In this document: in pieces, positions 1 to 5,747 of the stretch
Position numbering within the stretch: position 1 is the stretch's first letter
Layout: every line of letters begins with the position of its first letter
Origin: Syntrophaceae bacterium UBA6255
GTDB lineage: Bacteria > Desulfobacterota > Syntrophia > Syntrophales > Smithellaceae
NCBI GenBank assembly: GCA_002441205.1
Contig: DJVN01000187.1
Location: 1-6,607 of the forward strand
Direction of reading: 5' to 3'
Length of the DNA: 6,607 nucleotides
Notes under the pieces: model-generated
What the model was told of the DNA's origin: nothing
What the model saw: only the letters and a program-made list of their open reading frames with translations
Database searches by the model: none
Position numbers and translations under genes: made by a program

Positions 1-1
1 G

Positions 2-466
2 TTTCGCGAAGACCTTTATTACCGCTTGAATGTCATACCCATTGTGATCCCTCCGCTCAGGGAAAGAAGGGAGGATATCCCGCTGCTCATTGATAATTTT
101 ATCGAGAAATATTCAAAAATGTTTGAAAAAGAAATCAGAAACATTTCTTCGTATGCCGGGGAACTGTTAATGAATTATGATTTTCCGGGTAATGTCCGCG
201 AATTACAAAACATCATTGAACGTGGCGTCGCCATGGAAAGTTCCAACATCATTTTACCGGAGAGTTTGTCCTTTGGCGCACCCAAGTTTGATATTGATAT
301 TACGGACAACGGAATTGATTTAAATGCTGAAATGGACAAAATAGAAAAAATGCTGATCGAAAAGGCCCTGCAGAAAACAAAAGGATCTAAAAAGAAAGCC
401 TCAGAATTATTAAAAATTTCTTTTGATTCATTGCGGCATCGCATCGATAAATTGGGCATTGAATAG
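2..466 (+). CDS. Sigma-54-dependent transcriptional activator, C-terminal part (5' end outside window)
   Basis: This is the last 154 residues of an NtrC-class activator, a family that uses an AAA+ ATPase to remodel sigma-54 RNA polymerase. The frame is open to the left edge and begins FREDLYYRLNV, the highly conserved segment of the sigma-54 AAA+ domain, followed by PPLRERREDIPLL. The sensor II motif reads DFPGNVRELQNIIER, where the family more often has WPGNVREL. After a short acidic linker, the last ~45 residues form a Fis-type helix-turn-helix (ALQKTKGSKKKASELLKISF, then DSLRHRIDKLGIE). The ending SFxxLRxRxxKLGIE resembles PilR-type response regulators, so a role in pili or another process is as likely as control of the adjacent transporter. 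An in-frame TTG at base 26 is internal and is not a start. The receiver or sensor domain is outside the window, so the signal is unknown. Family assignment is secure; the target is not known. Confidence 0.95.
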   Translation, partial: FREDLYYRLNVIPIVIPPLRERREDIPLLIDNFIEKYSKMFEKEIRNISSYAGELLMNYDFPGNVRELQNIIERGVAMESSNIILPESLSFGAPKFDIDITDNGIDLNAEMDKIEKMLIEKALQKTKGSKKKASELLKISFDSLRHRIDKLGIE

Positions 467-534
467 ATTTATAAAATCAAGATGTGAGGATGCAGAGGAA
501 TCATTCTCAATTCCGGTATAATATTTCTTTTTTC

Positions 535-564
535 TTGACATTTCAGTCATATTTGCTTTATATC
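535..564 (+). promoter_or_regulatory. Predicted sigma-70-type promoter of the leader/transport transcript
   Basis: A perfect -35 hexamer TTGACA (535-540) is followed, after 18 bases, by TATATC (559-564), which matches four of six positions of the -10 consensus. The expected start of transcription is near 570-571. The promoter lies 68 bases after the stop of the activator gene and about 220 bases before the binding-protein gene. Its transcript would run first through the leader and the terminator at 691-725. This is a consensus match only, in A+T-rich DNA where chance matches are common, but the intact TTGACA makes it the best candidate in the gap. Confidence 0.5.
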
Positions 565-588
565 CGTGTGGCAACAGGTATCAGAAAA

Positions 589-672
589 ATGTTAAAAATT
601 ATTTATTCAAAAAAGGCAGGATTTTTTTATTTTTTTAGTTTTAGCAACAAGGTCTGCCTTATAGATTCATGA
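589..672 (+). CDS. Possible Phe-rich leader peptide (27 aa)
   Basis: A short frame starts with ATG about 18 bases after the predicted transcription start and ends with TGA. Residues 12-18 are FFYFFSF: five Phe and one Tyr codon in seven. A weak Shine-Dalgarno (CAGG, 575-578) lies 10 bases upstream. The aromatic codons (622-642) directly follow the first arm of an alternative RNA stem (613-619), and the stop codon lies just after the second arm (654-660). This is the placement expected of a control peptide in ribosome-mediated attenuation, as known for phe and trp biosynthetic leaders. Against it, every Phe codon is TTT in a T-rich tract, which would encode Phe by chance, and the ribosome binding site is poor. 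The frame can be extended upstream to an ATG at 484, but that start lies before the predicted promoter. Confidence 0.3.
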   Translation: MLKIIYSKKAGFFYFFSFSNKVCLIDS

Positions 673-725
673 CCATTAAAAAGGGAAATGAACCGTGGGC
701 AGATACAATCCCACGGTTTTTTTTT
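613..725 (+). promoter_or_regulatory. Candidate transcription attenuator (alternative stems ending in a terminator)
   Basis: Four segments can pair in mutually exclusive ways. Segment 1 (AAGGCAG, 613-619) is a perfect complement of segment 2 (CTGCCTT, 654-660), giving 7 pairs plus one G-U. Segment 2 can instead pair with segment 3: 652-659 with 697-704, six Watson-Crick pairs flanked by two G-U pairs. Segment 3 overlaps the 5' arm of the terminator (691-699), whose partner is segment 4 (710-718). Pairing 2:3 would therefore block the terminator, and pairing 1:2 would allow it. A ribosome stalled on the aromatic codons at 622-642 would cover segment 1 and favour antitermination; one that reached the stop at 670-672 would mask segment 2 and favour termination. 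The pairing is read directly from the sequence; the regulatory role is inferred. The stems are short enough to arise by chance. Confidence 0.35.
691..725 (+). terminator. Rho-independent terminator
   Basis: AACCGTGGG (691-699) and CCCACGGTT (710-718) form a perfect 9-bp stem with a 10-base loop, followed by an uninterrupted run of nine T (717-725, the first two being part of the stem). This is a strong intrinsic terminator for + strand transcripts. It stands 224 bases after the activator stop and 59 bases before the binding-protein start. It may end the activator transcript, end a short RNA from the promoter at 535-564, or act as the conditional terminator of an attenuator. Confidence 0.9.
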
Positions 726-767
726 GCCATAGATTTAACTGTAATCATTAAAAAAAATAAATGAGAA

Positions 768-774
768 GGGGAGG
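768..774 (+). promoter_or_regulatory. Ribosome binding site deciding the binding-protein start
   Basis: GGGGAGG lies 10 bases before the ATG at 785 and is the strongest Shine-Dalgarno in the window. It lies inside the reading frame if the upstream ATG at 761 were used, and nothing similar precedes 761, which is flanked only by A/T. It therefore selects 785 as the start. Confidence 0.85.
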
Positions 775-784
775 AAATTTTAGT

Positions 785-1984
785 ATGAAAAATAGAATTT
801 GGATTGCAATTTTATGCGCTGTTTTTTTGATAGCCGGCGCCGGCATGACAGACGCCAAGACGATCAAAGTCGGTGCCGCCATTAATTTGACCGGCCCGGC
901 TTCCACCTGGGGCAAGTTTCATGAAAAAGGTCAACGCGACTATTTCCGTTACGTCAATGACGTTAAGGGCGGGATTCACGGCAACAAGATTGAAATGATC
1001 ACGGTAGATACGGCTTATAAAGTGCCGGAAGCAATAGCCGCGGTGAAAAAATTTGTTCTACAGGATCAAGTAGATATGATTGCCACATGGAGCGCCGGCG
1101 AAGGACTGGCCGCCAAACCTATTATCCAGGAATACAAAGTTCCCACCATCAATTATTCCACCAGTTGGGAAATTCTGGAAAAACCAATTGATTATATGTA
1201 TTTACCTTTCGGCAGTTATAAGATGGATTGTTATGCCGTGCTGGAATACATTAAAGCCATTCACAAAGGCAAAAATGCGCCCAAAGTCGGTCTTTTGACA
1301 TACAATAATGCCTATGGGCGTTCCATCCATGCGCCGAGCGAAGAATACGCCAAAAAGTTGGGGATTAATCTGGTGGCCAAGGAAGAATTTCCGCCGAAGA
1401 CAGTTGATCTCAACACGGAACTTCTCCGCCTTCAGAAGGCAGGCGCAGAGTACGTCTTCATTCAGATGCTTCCTTCCGCGATCATTACGGCTTTCAAGAG
1501 CGCCGACCGTATAAAATACAATCCGGTTTTTCTGGGAACCTGGACGTCAACCGACCCCGATTTTTTCAAGATGGGTAAAGGCCTGATTCGCGATCGCCTG
1601 ATTATGCAATTTCCCGGCGGTTTGCCTTCGGATAAGGATTCTCCGGGCATCAAAGTCATGCAGGAACTGTGGAGCAGATACAAAACCGTCAATTCTTTTG
1701 ATGCCGCCTACTGGGAAGGTGTTGTGGTCGGCATGATTATGGAAAGAGCTTTTGTCCGCGCCTATGAGAAGTCGAAAGACATCAATCCGGCGACCATCAA
1801 TGCAGCGCTGGAATCATTCAAAAATGAAGATTTCGGCAAACTCATGCCGAATGTAACCTATACCAGAAACAACCATGAAGGCTCGTTTACCGCGCGCATG
1901 GTGAATGTTAGTGAAGACGGAACATATATACCGCTGACCAATTTTTACATTCCGGGCAAGGATAAGATCAAACTGGTTAAATAA
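785..1984 (+). CDS. Liv-type (HAAT family) ABC transporter substrate-binding protein
   Basis: This 399-residue protein is the periplasmic receptor that delivers ligand to the LivH/LivM/LivG transporter encoded downstream. The N-terminus (MKNRIWIAILCAVFLIAGAG, then MTDA) is a typical Sec signal peptide with probable cleavage after Ala-24. The Cys-11 is in the hydrophobic core and has no lipobox, so a soluble periplasmic protein is expected. The mature protein starts with TIKVGAAINLTGPAS, the first strand and ligand loop of the type I periplasmic-binding (Peripla_BP_6) fold. It continues with AAVKKFVLQDQVDMIA, PTINYSTSWE and VGLLTYNNAYGRS, all in the order and spacing of Leu/Ile/Val-binding proteins. 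Length is normal for the family. Such receptors bind branched-chain or aromatic amino acids, amides, or aromatic and aliphatic carboxylates, and the ligand cannot be told here. It is the first gene of the transport set, and a large hairpin follows its stop. Confidence 0.93.
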   Translation: MKNRIWIAILCAVFLIAGAGMTDAKTIKVGAAINLTGPASTWGKFHEKGQRDYFRYVNDVKGGIHGNKIEMITVDTAYKVPEAIAAVKKFVLQDQVDMIATWSAGEGLAAKPIIQEYKVPTINYSTSWEILEKPIDYMYLPFGSYKMDCYAVLEYIKAIHKGKNAPKVGLLTYNNAYGRSIHAPSEEYAKKLGINLVAKEEFPPKTVDLNTELLRLQKAGAEYVFIQMLPSAIITAFKSADRIKYNPVFLGTWTSTDPDFFKMGKGLIRDRLIMQFPGGLPSDKDSPGIKVMQELWSRYKTVNSFDAAYWEGVVVGMIMERAFVRAYEKSKDINPATINAALESFKNEDFGKLMPNVTYTRNNHEGSFTARMVNVSEDGTYIPLTNFYIPGKDKIKLVK

Positions 1985-2001
1985 ATAGCTGAAGTATTTA
2001 T

Positions 2002-2044
2002 GGGGGCGTTGCCGGAGCTTACAGAAACACTCGGCAATGCCCCC
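2002..2044 (+). other. Intercistronic G+C-rich stem-loop after the binding-protein gene
   Basis: Bases 2002-2015 pair with 2031-2044 in a 14-bp stem with no mismatches (12 Watson-Crick pairs and two G-U), closing a 15-base loop. GTGCAC follows and there is no T-tract, so it is not a standard intrinsic terminator. It lies 17 bases after the binding-protein stop and 37 bases before the livG start. By analogy with other binding-protein operons, it may protect the 3' end of a shorter binding-protein mRNA or partly stop transcription, giving more receptor than membrane components. That role is inferred from position and structure. Confidence 0.7.
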
Positions 2045-2081
2045 GTGCACAAAGGTTTCAAGGATATTTACAGAGGTTTTA

Positions 2082-2909
2082 ATGAAGGCTTTTCGCAGCC
2101 GGCCGTCGATCATGATCAACCGGCGGGAAGATGATAAAAAAGCTGAGCTGGAAATTCAATGTTTGCGCTTGAGTTTTGGAGGTGTCGTTGCCGTCAAGGA
2201 TGTTGACCTTCAGGTTCACACCGGTGAATTGATGGCGATTATCGGTCCCAACGGGGCCGGTAAAACAAGTCTCCTGAACTGTATCACCGGTTTTTATCGC
2301 GCCCAGCAGGGCAAAATAATCTTCAACGGAAAAGACATTACTAATTTACATACCCACGAACTGGTCGGTGTGGGCATCGGCAGAACGTTTCAGAACATAG
2401 AACTTTTTCCGGGCATGACCGTTCTGGCCAACATGACCCTGGCGCGTCATATTCATTGTCAATACAGTTTTATGAAATCATTTCTTTTTTCCAAATCGGT
2501 CCGGGACGAAGAAATCCGTCACCGGCAGATTCTGGAAGAGATAATTGATTTTCTGGAAATGCAACCCATCCGTAAAAAAACAGTGGGGTCTCTTCCTTAC
2601 GGTATGCAGAAGCGGGTCGAATTGGGAAGAGCGTTGGCTTTGGAACCGAAGCTTTTAGTCCTCGATGAGCCTTTTGCCGGAATGAACATGGAAGAAAAAG
2701 AAGACATGGTCCGCTTTCTTCTGGAGTTGAACAAGAGATGGGGTCTGACAATGATTCTGGTTGAACATGATATGTCCATTGTGATGAGCATTTCCCAGCG
2801 TATCATGGTTCTGAATTTCGGAGAAAAACTGGGTGAAGGAAATGCTGAGGAAATCAGCGCAAATCCTGAAGTGATTAAAGCTTATCTGGGCGAAGCGGAA
2901 GCTTTGTAA
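2082..2909 (+). CDS. livG: Liv-type ABC transporter ATP-binding protein (LivG family)
   Basis: This 275-residue cytoplasmic ATPase powers the transporter. Motifs appear in order: Walker A GPNGAGKT (55-62), Q-loop Gln-104 in RTFQNIELFPGMTVLANM, signature LPYGMQKRVELGRAL (from 171), Walker B LLVLDEP (191-197) and H-loop His-229 in LVEHDM. The signature has LPYGMQ in place of the canonical LSGGQ, as LivG proteins usually carry an L-x-Y-G-x-Q form. The tail ANPEVIKAYLGEAEA is the usual C-terminus of the family. Start 2082 is chosen because AGAGG (2072-2076) lies 5 bases upstream. An earlier in-frame ATG at 2037 lies in the 3' arm of the hairpin and has no ribosome binding site. The protein has about 20 charged residues before the first conserved strand, slightly more than usual, so an internal ATG at 2112 is possible but lacks a Shine-Dalgarno. 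The gene lies 20 bases before the ligase gene and is almost certainly cotranscribed with it. Confidence 0.94.
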   Translation: MKAFRSRPSIMINRREDDKKAELEIQCLRLSFGGVVAVKDVDLQVHTGELMAIIGPNGAGKTSLLNCITGFYRAQQGKIIFNGKDITNLHTHELVGVGIGRTFQNIELFPGMTVLANMTLARHIHCQYSFMKSFLFSKSVRDEEIRHRQILEEIIDFLEMQPIRKKTVGSLPYGMQKRVELGRALALEPKLLVLDEPFAGMNMEEKEDMVRFLLELNKRWGLTMILVEHDMSIVMSISQRIMVLNFGEKLGEGNAEEISANPEVIKAYLGEAEAL

Positions 2910-2929
2910 ATTATTTAAGGCGTTGTATT

Positions 2930-4855
2930 TTGAGTAAAGAAGCGCGACATATAACGAAACGTAACTTAACCCTTCCGCAAGTGTTAATGGAAAATGCCGC
3001 TTTATATGGTGATACAAAAACGGCAATCCGGGAGAAGGCCTACGGTATCTGGCAGAAATATACCTGGTCGGATTATCTTTGCTATGTTCAGAAAACAGCC
3101 GCCGGATTTGCGTCGCACAACCTTAAGCGTGGCGAAAATGTCTGCATGATTGTTCACAACCATCCGGAATGGCTCTTCTCCGAACTGGCCGCTCAAACTT
3201 TGGGCGCGACAACGCTCAATCTTTTTACGTCCTCCATTGCGGATGAGCTGGCTTTTTCTGTGAAACGTATAAACTCTCCTATTGTTGTCGTGCAGGATCA
3301 GGAACAGGTGGATAAACTTCTGGAAGTCAAAGAAAAACTGCCTCAGACCAGGAAGGTCGTCTATATCGATCCTACCGGTATGACATCATATAGTGATGAC
3401 CCGTGGCTGATGAGCTATGCTGAACTTCTGGAAGCCGGCGAAAAATTTATTAAAGAACATCCGGATTATATTGAAAAGGAGATAAATAAAAGCCGTCCTG
3501 ATGATGTCGCTATTATGATTCAGACATCGGGGACCACCGGCGTTCCCAAACTGGCCATGTTATCGCACCGTAATCTCACCACGATGGCTGCTCAATGGGT
3601 GGAAGAAACCAAAATCGAACCGGAAGAAAATTGGCTTTCCATGTCGCCACCGGCGTGGATTGTTGATCAGATGTGGGGGATGGGCGTTGCGCTGGGCAGC
3701 GCCATGTGCATGAATTTTCCGGAAACGGCGGAAACCGTTCTGGAAGATTTCCGGGATATCGGTCCTTCGATGGTTATTACGTCATCCCGCTTCTGGGAAG
3801 ATATGGCCTCGCGCATCCGGGTAAAAATATCCGATGCCGGCTGGGTCAAAAAGAAACTGTTTTATCTTGGTGAGAGAATCGGCAAATCCGTTGTGGAAAA
3901 ACAATCACATAAGCAACCCCTGCCGGTATCTCTGAAGGCTCTATATAAAGTCATGTCGGTTTTAGTTTATAAACCGCTTCTGGATCGTCTGGGATGCGCC
4001 CGTTTTCGCAGTGCCTTCACCGGCGGCCATCCCATCAGTCCGGATGTCATTCATTTTTTTCGCGCCATCGGTCTGAATTTGAAACAGTGCTATGGACTGA
4101 CGGAATCCTGCGGCATCTTTCAAATACAGCCCGATGATGAAGTCAAGCTGGAAACCGTGGGCAAGCCCATGGCGTTGACCGAGGTAAAAATTGCCGAAGA
4201 TCAGGAAGTGCTCGTGAAGTCCGAAGCTAATTTTTCCGGTTATCATAATGATTATGAATCAACACAAAATGCTTTTGAGAACGGCTGGCTCAAAACCGGT
4301 GACGCCGGATATATTGACAACGACGGTCATTTGCTGATTATCGGACGCAAAGAAGATATTATCCGTAATAAAAGCGGCGAGGCGTTTTCGCCTGATTTTA
4401 TCGAGACACGTCTCAAATTCAGCCCGTATATTAAAGAAGCCGTTACGTTTGGTGAGGCGCGTCCCTATATCACGGCCATGATTAATATTGATATGGGCAA
4501 TGTCGGTAACTGGGCTGAAGACAGAATGATTCCCTACACGACGTATATGGATCTTTCCGCGCAGTCGGCGGTGGAAGAGTTGATTCTGAACGAAGTGCGT
4601 CAGGTCAACGAACAGCTTCCAGACGTCATGAAGATCAAAAAATTTGTTCTGCTCTATAAACTGCTGGACGCGGATGACGAGGAACTGACGCGAACCGGCA
4701 AGGTGCGCCGCCGTTTTGTTTACGGCCTGTATCTCAAGATCATCGAGGCAATGTACAATAATTTTAAAAATGTTGAAGTTACCGGCAAAGTGAAGTATCG
4801 CGATGGAAGAATCGGCGAGATAGAAACAACAATCAATATTATCAACGTAAGTTAA
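2930..4855 (+). CDS. AMP-forming acyl-CoA ligase (long-chain fatty acyl-CoA synthetase-like)
   Basis: This 641-residue member of the ANL superfamily should activate a carboxylic acid with ATP and join it to CoA. Visible motifs are the phosphate loop QTSGTTGVPK (198-207), YGLTE (388-392), the ATP-ribose Asp-458 in WLKTGD, the hinge GRKED (472-476) and the catalytic Lys-591 in TRTGKVRRR. The N-terminal TLPQVLMENAALYGDTKTAI and the length match FadD15-type long-chain ligases rather than short acetate or benzoate ligases, but the acid is not predictable. All key residues are present, so it should be active. The start is taken as TTG, with TTAAGG (2915-2920) 9 bases upstream. The first in-frame ATG (2987) would cut into the conserved N-terminal motif. 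It lies between livG and livH with gaps of 20 and 10 bases, which points to CoA activation of the transported compound or a product of it. It has no predicted signal peptide. Confidence 0.92.
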   Translation: MSKEARHITKRNLTLPQVLMENAALYGDTKTAIREKAYGIWQKYTWSDYLCYVQKTAAGFASHNLKRGENVCMIVHNHPEWLFSELAAQTLGATTLNLFTSSIADELAFSVKRINSPIVVVQDQEQVDKLLEVKEKLPQTRKVVYIDPTGMTSYSDDPWLMSYAELLEAGEKFIKEHPDYIEKEINKSRPDDVAIMIQTSGTTGVPKLAMLSHRNLTTMAAQWVEETKIEPEENWLSMSPPAWIVDQMWGMGVALGSAMCMNFPETAETVLEDFRDIGPSMVITSSRFWEDMASRIRVKISDAGWVKKKLFYLGERIGKSVVEKQSHKQPLPVSLKALYKVMSVLVYKPLLDRLGCARFRSAFTGGHPISPDVIHFFRAIGLNLKQCYGLTESCGIFQIQPDDEVKLETVGKPMALTEVKIAEDQEVLVKSEANFSGYHNDYESTQNAFENGWLKTGDAGYIDNDGHLLIIGRKEDIIRNKSGEAFSPDFIETRLKFSPYIKEAVTFGEARPYITAMINIDMGNVGNWAEDRMIPYTTYMDLSAQSAVEELILNEVRQVNEQLPDVMKIKKFVLLYKLLDADDEELTRTGKVRRRFVYGLYLKIIEAMYNNFKNVEVTGKVKYRDGRIGEIETTINIINVS

Positions 4856-4865
4856 AGGAATATTA

Positions 4866-5744
4866 ATGGAATTTTTTCTGCAATTACTGGTTAACGGCGT
4901 TTGCGTCGGCCTGCTCTACGGCATTTCGGCAATGGGCTTTGTCATGATTTTCAAATCATCGAGCGTCTTGAATTTCGCCCACGGCGAACTGCTCGCGCTG
5001 GGTGCTTTCTTTTTTTTATCCCTGGTAACCTGGGCGCAGCTTCCGGTGTATGTCGCTTTTATCCTGACTATGATCGGTTGTTTTTTACTGGGGTTTCTCA
5101 TCGAGAGATTCTTTTTACGTCCCTTAATTGGCGAGAAACTTATATTTGTTATCATGCTGACCGTAGGGCTGGCGGCTATGTTCAAGGGATTTATTCTGCT
5201 GATATGGGGAGGCAATCTGCATACCTATCCCGAATTTCTGCCGGAAGCGATGGCTTTACAATTCGGTTCGATTTATGTCGCGCCGGTTTATTCGGCGACG
5301 CTGATTATCAGCGTTCTCTTTCTGACGGCATTCGGATTGTTCTTTAAAAAATCCGCCCAGGGTATTTATATGCGTTCGGTTGCCGACAATCAAAAAGCGG
5401 CGCTGTCGCTGGGCGTGCATGTGCGCAGAGTGTTCGCGCTTTCCTGGGCGATCGCGGCGCTGGTTGCTGCCATGAGCGGTATTGTTCTGGGGATCATTAA
5501 TGGCGTCAATGTCCATGATTTGAGCTCCATCGGCCTGAAGGTCTTTCCGGTTGTGATTCTGGGCGGACTGGACAGCATCGGAGGGGCGATTATCGGCGGG
5601 ATTATTATCGGGCTTCTGGAAACCTTTACCGGAGGATATTTATCACCATCGTTACGCGATGTCGTTCCCTATATTGTCTTGGTATTTATTTTGATGGTCA
5701 AACCTTACGGATTATTTGGTTTGGTGGAAATAGAAAGAGTGTAG
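4866..5744 (+). CDS. livH: Liv-type ABC transporter permease (LivH family)
   Basis: This 292-residue inner-membrane protein forms half of the translocation channel. It is strongly hydrophobic, with about eight probable membrane segments. The family motif FKSSSVLNFAHGELLALGAF spans about residues 29-48. The cytoplasmic coupling loop that contacts the ATPase (QGIYMRSVADNQKAALSLGV) is at about 165-184. It is followed by AAMSGIVLG and the glycine-rich VVILGGLDSIGGAIIGGIII typical of LivH, and the C-terminus reads VKPYGLFG. Length is normal. AAGGA (4855-4859), which overlaps the ligase stop codon, sits 6 bases before the ATG. This tight spacing suggests translational coupling to the ligase. Only 3 bases separate its stop from the livM start. 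Confidence 0.95.
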   Translation: MEFFLQLLVNGVCVGLLYGISAMGFVMIFKSSSVLNFAHGELLALGAFFFLSLVTWAQLPVYVAFILTMIGCFLLGFLIERFFLRPLIGEKLIFVIMLTVGLAAMFKGFILLIWGGNLHTYPEFLPEAMALQFGSIYVAPVYSATLIISVLFLTAFGLFFKKSAQGIYMRSVADNQKAALSLGVHVRRVFALSWAIAALVAAMSGIVLGIINGVNVHDLSSIGLKVFPVVILGGLDSIGGAIIGGIIIGLLETFTGGYLSPSLRDVVPYIVLVFILMVKPYGLFGLVEIERV

Positions 5745-5747
5745 AAA

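Larger units (their letters stand above)
467..784. other. Intergenic region between activator and transport operon
   Basis: This 318-base A+T-rich gap contains no ordinary protein gene. It holds a sigma-70-like promoter (535-564), a possible short leader peptide (589-672), competing inverted repeats (613-619, 652-660, 697-704), a rho-independent terminator (691-725) and the ribosome binding site of the next gene (768-774). An isolated TATAAT lies at 517-522 but has no recognisable -35 box at 16-18 bases. No sigma-54 -24/-12 site (GG-N10-GC) was found on the + strand, although the gene to the left is a sigma-54 activator. Only a poor promoter match lies between the terminator and the binding-protein start. 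Confidence 0.8.

Noticed and set aside
517..522. Perfect TATAAT as a promoter
   Set aside because: No -35 match 16-18 bases upstream and no TGn extension, in A+T-rich DNA where this hexamer is expected by chance.
497..533. GGAAT/ATTCC hairpin followed by a T-rich stretch, as terminator of the activator gene
   Set aside because: The stem has only five pairs and the T-run is not adjacent to it, so it is too weak to call.
484..672. 62-codon frame as a conventional protein gene
   Set aside because: No ribosome binding site is placed properly for the ATG at 484, composition is that of A+T-rich noncoding DNA, and a predicted promoter lies inside it. Only its last 27 codons are kept, as a possible leader peptide.
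714..728. Sigma-54-like CGG...TTTTTGCC element
   Set aside because: The GG and GC are separated by nine bases, whereas sigma-54 sites need ten. The sequence is simply the terminator arm and its T-tract.
761..784. Upstream in-frame ATG for the binding protein (eight extra residues MRRGGNFS)
   Set aside because: No ribosome binding site precedes it, the strong GGGGAGG lies inside the extension, and the extension would spoil a normal signal peptide start at 785.
833..844. 12-bp perfect palindrome GCCGGCGCCGGC in the signal-peptide region
   Set aside because: It is explained by Ala/Gly codons of the signal peptide and there is no second copy or regulatory context.
2037..2081. ATG 2037 as the livG start
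   Set aside because: It lies within the 3' arm of the intercistronic hairpin and has no Shine-Dalgarno. The ATG at 2082 has AGAGG at proper spacing, and the extra residues do not resemble the family.
2470..3026. Several minus-strand open frames within livG and the ligase
   Set aside because: They are antisense to genes with strong motifs, resemble no family, and have no sign of their own translation signals.
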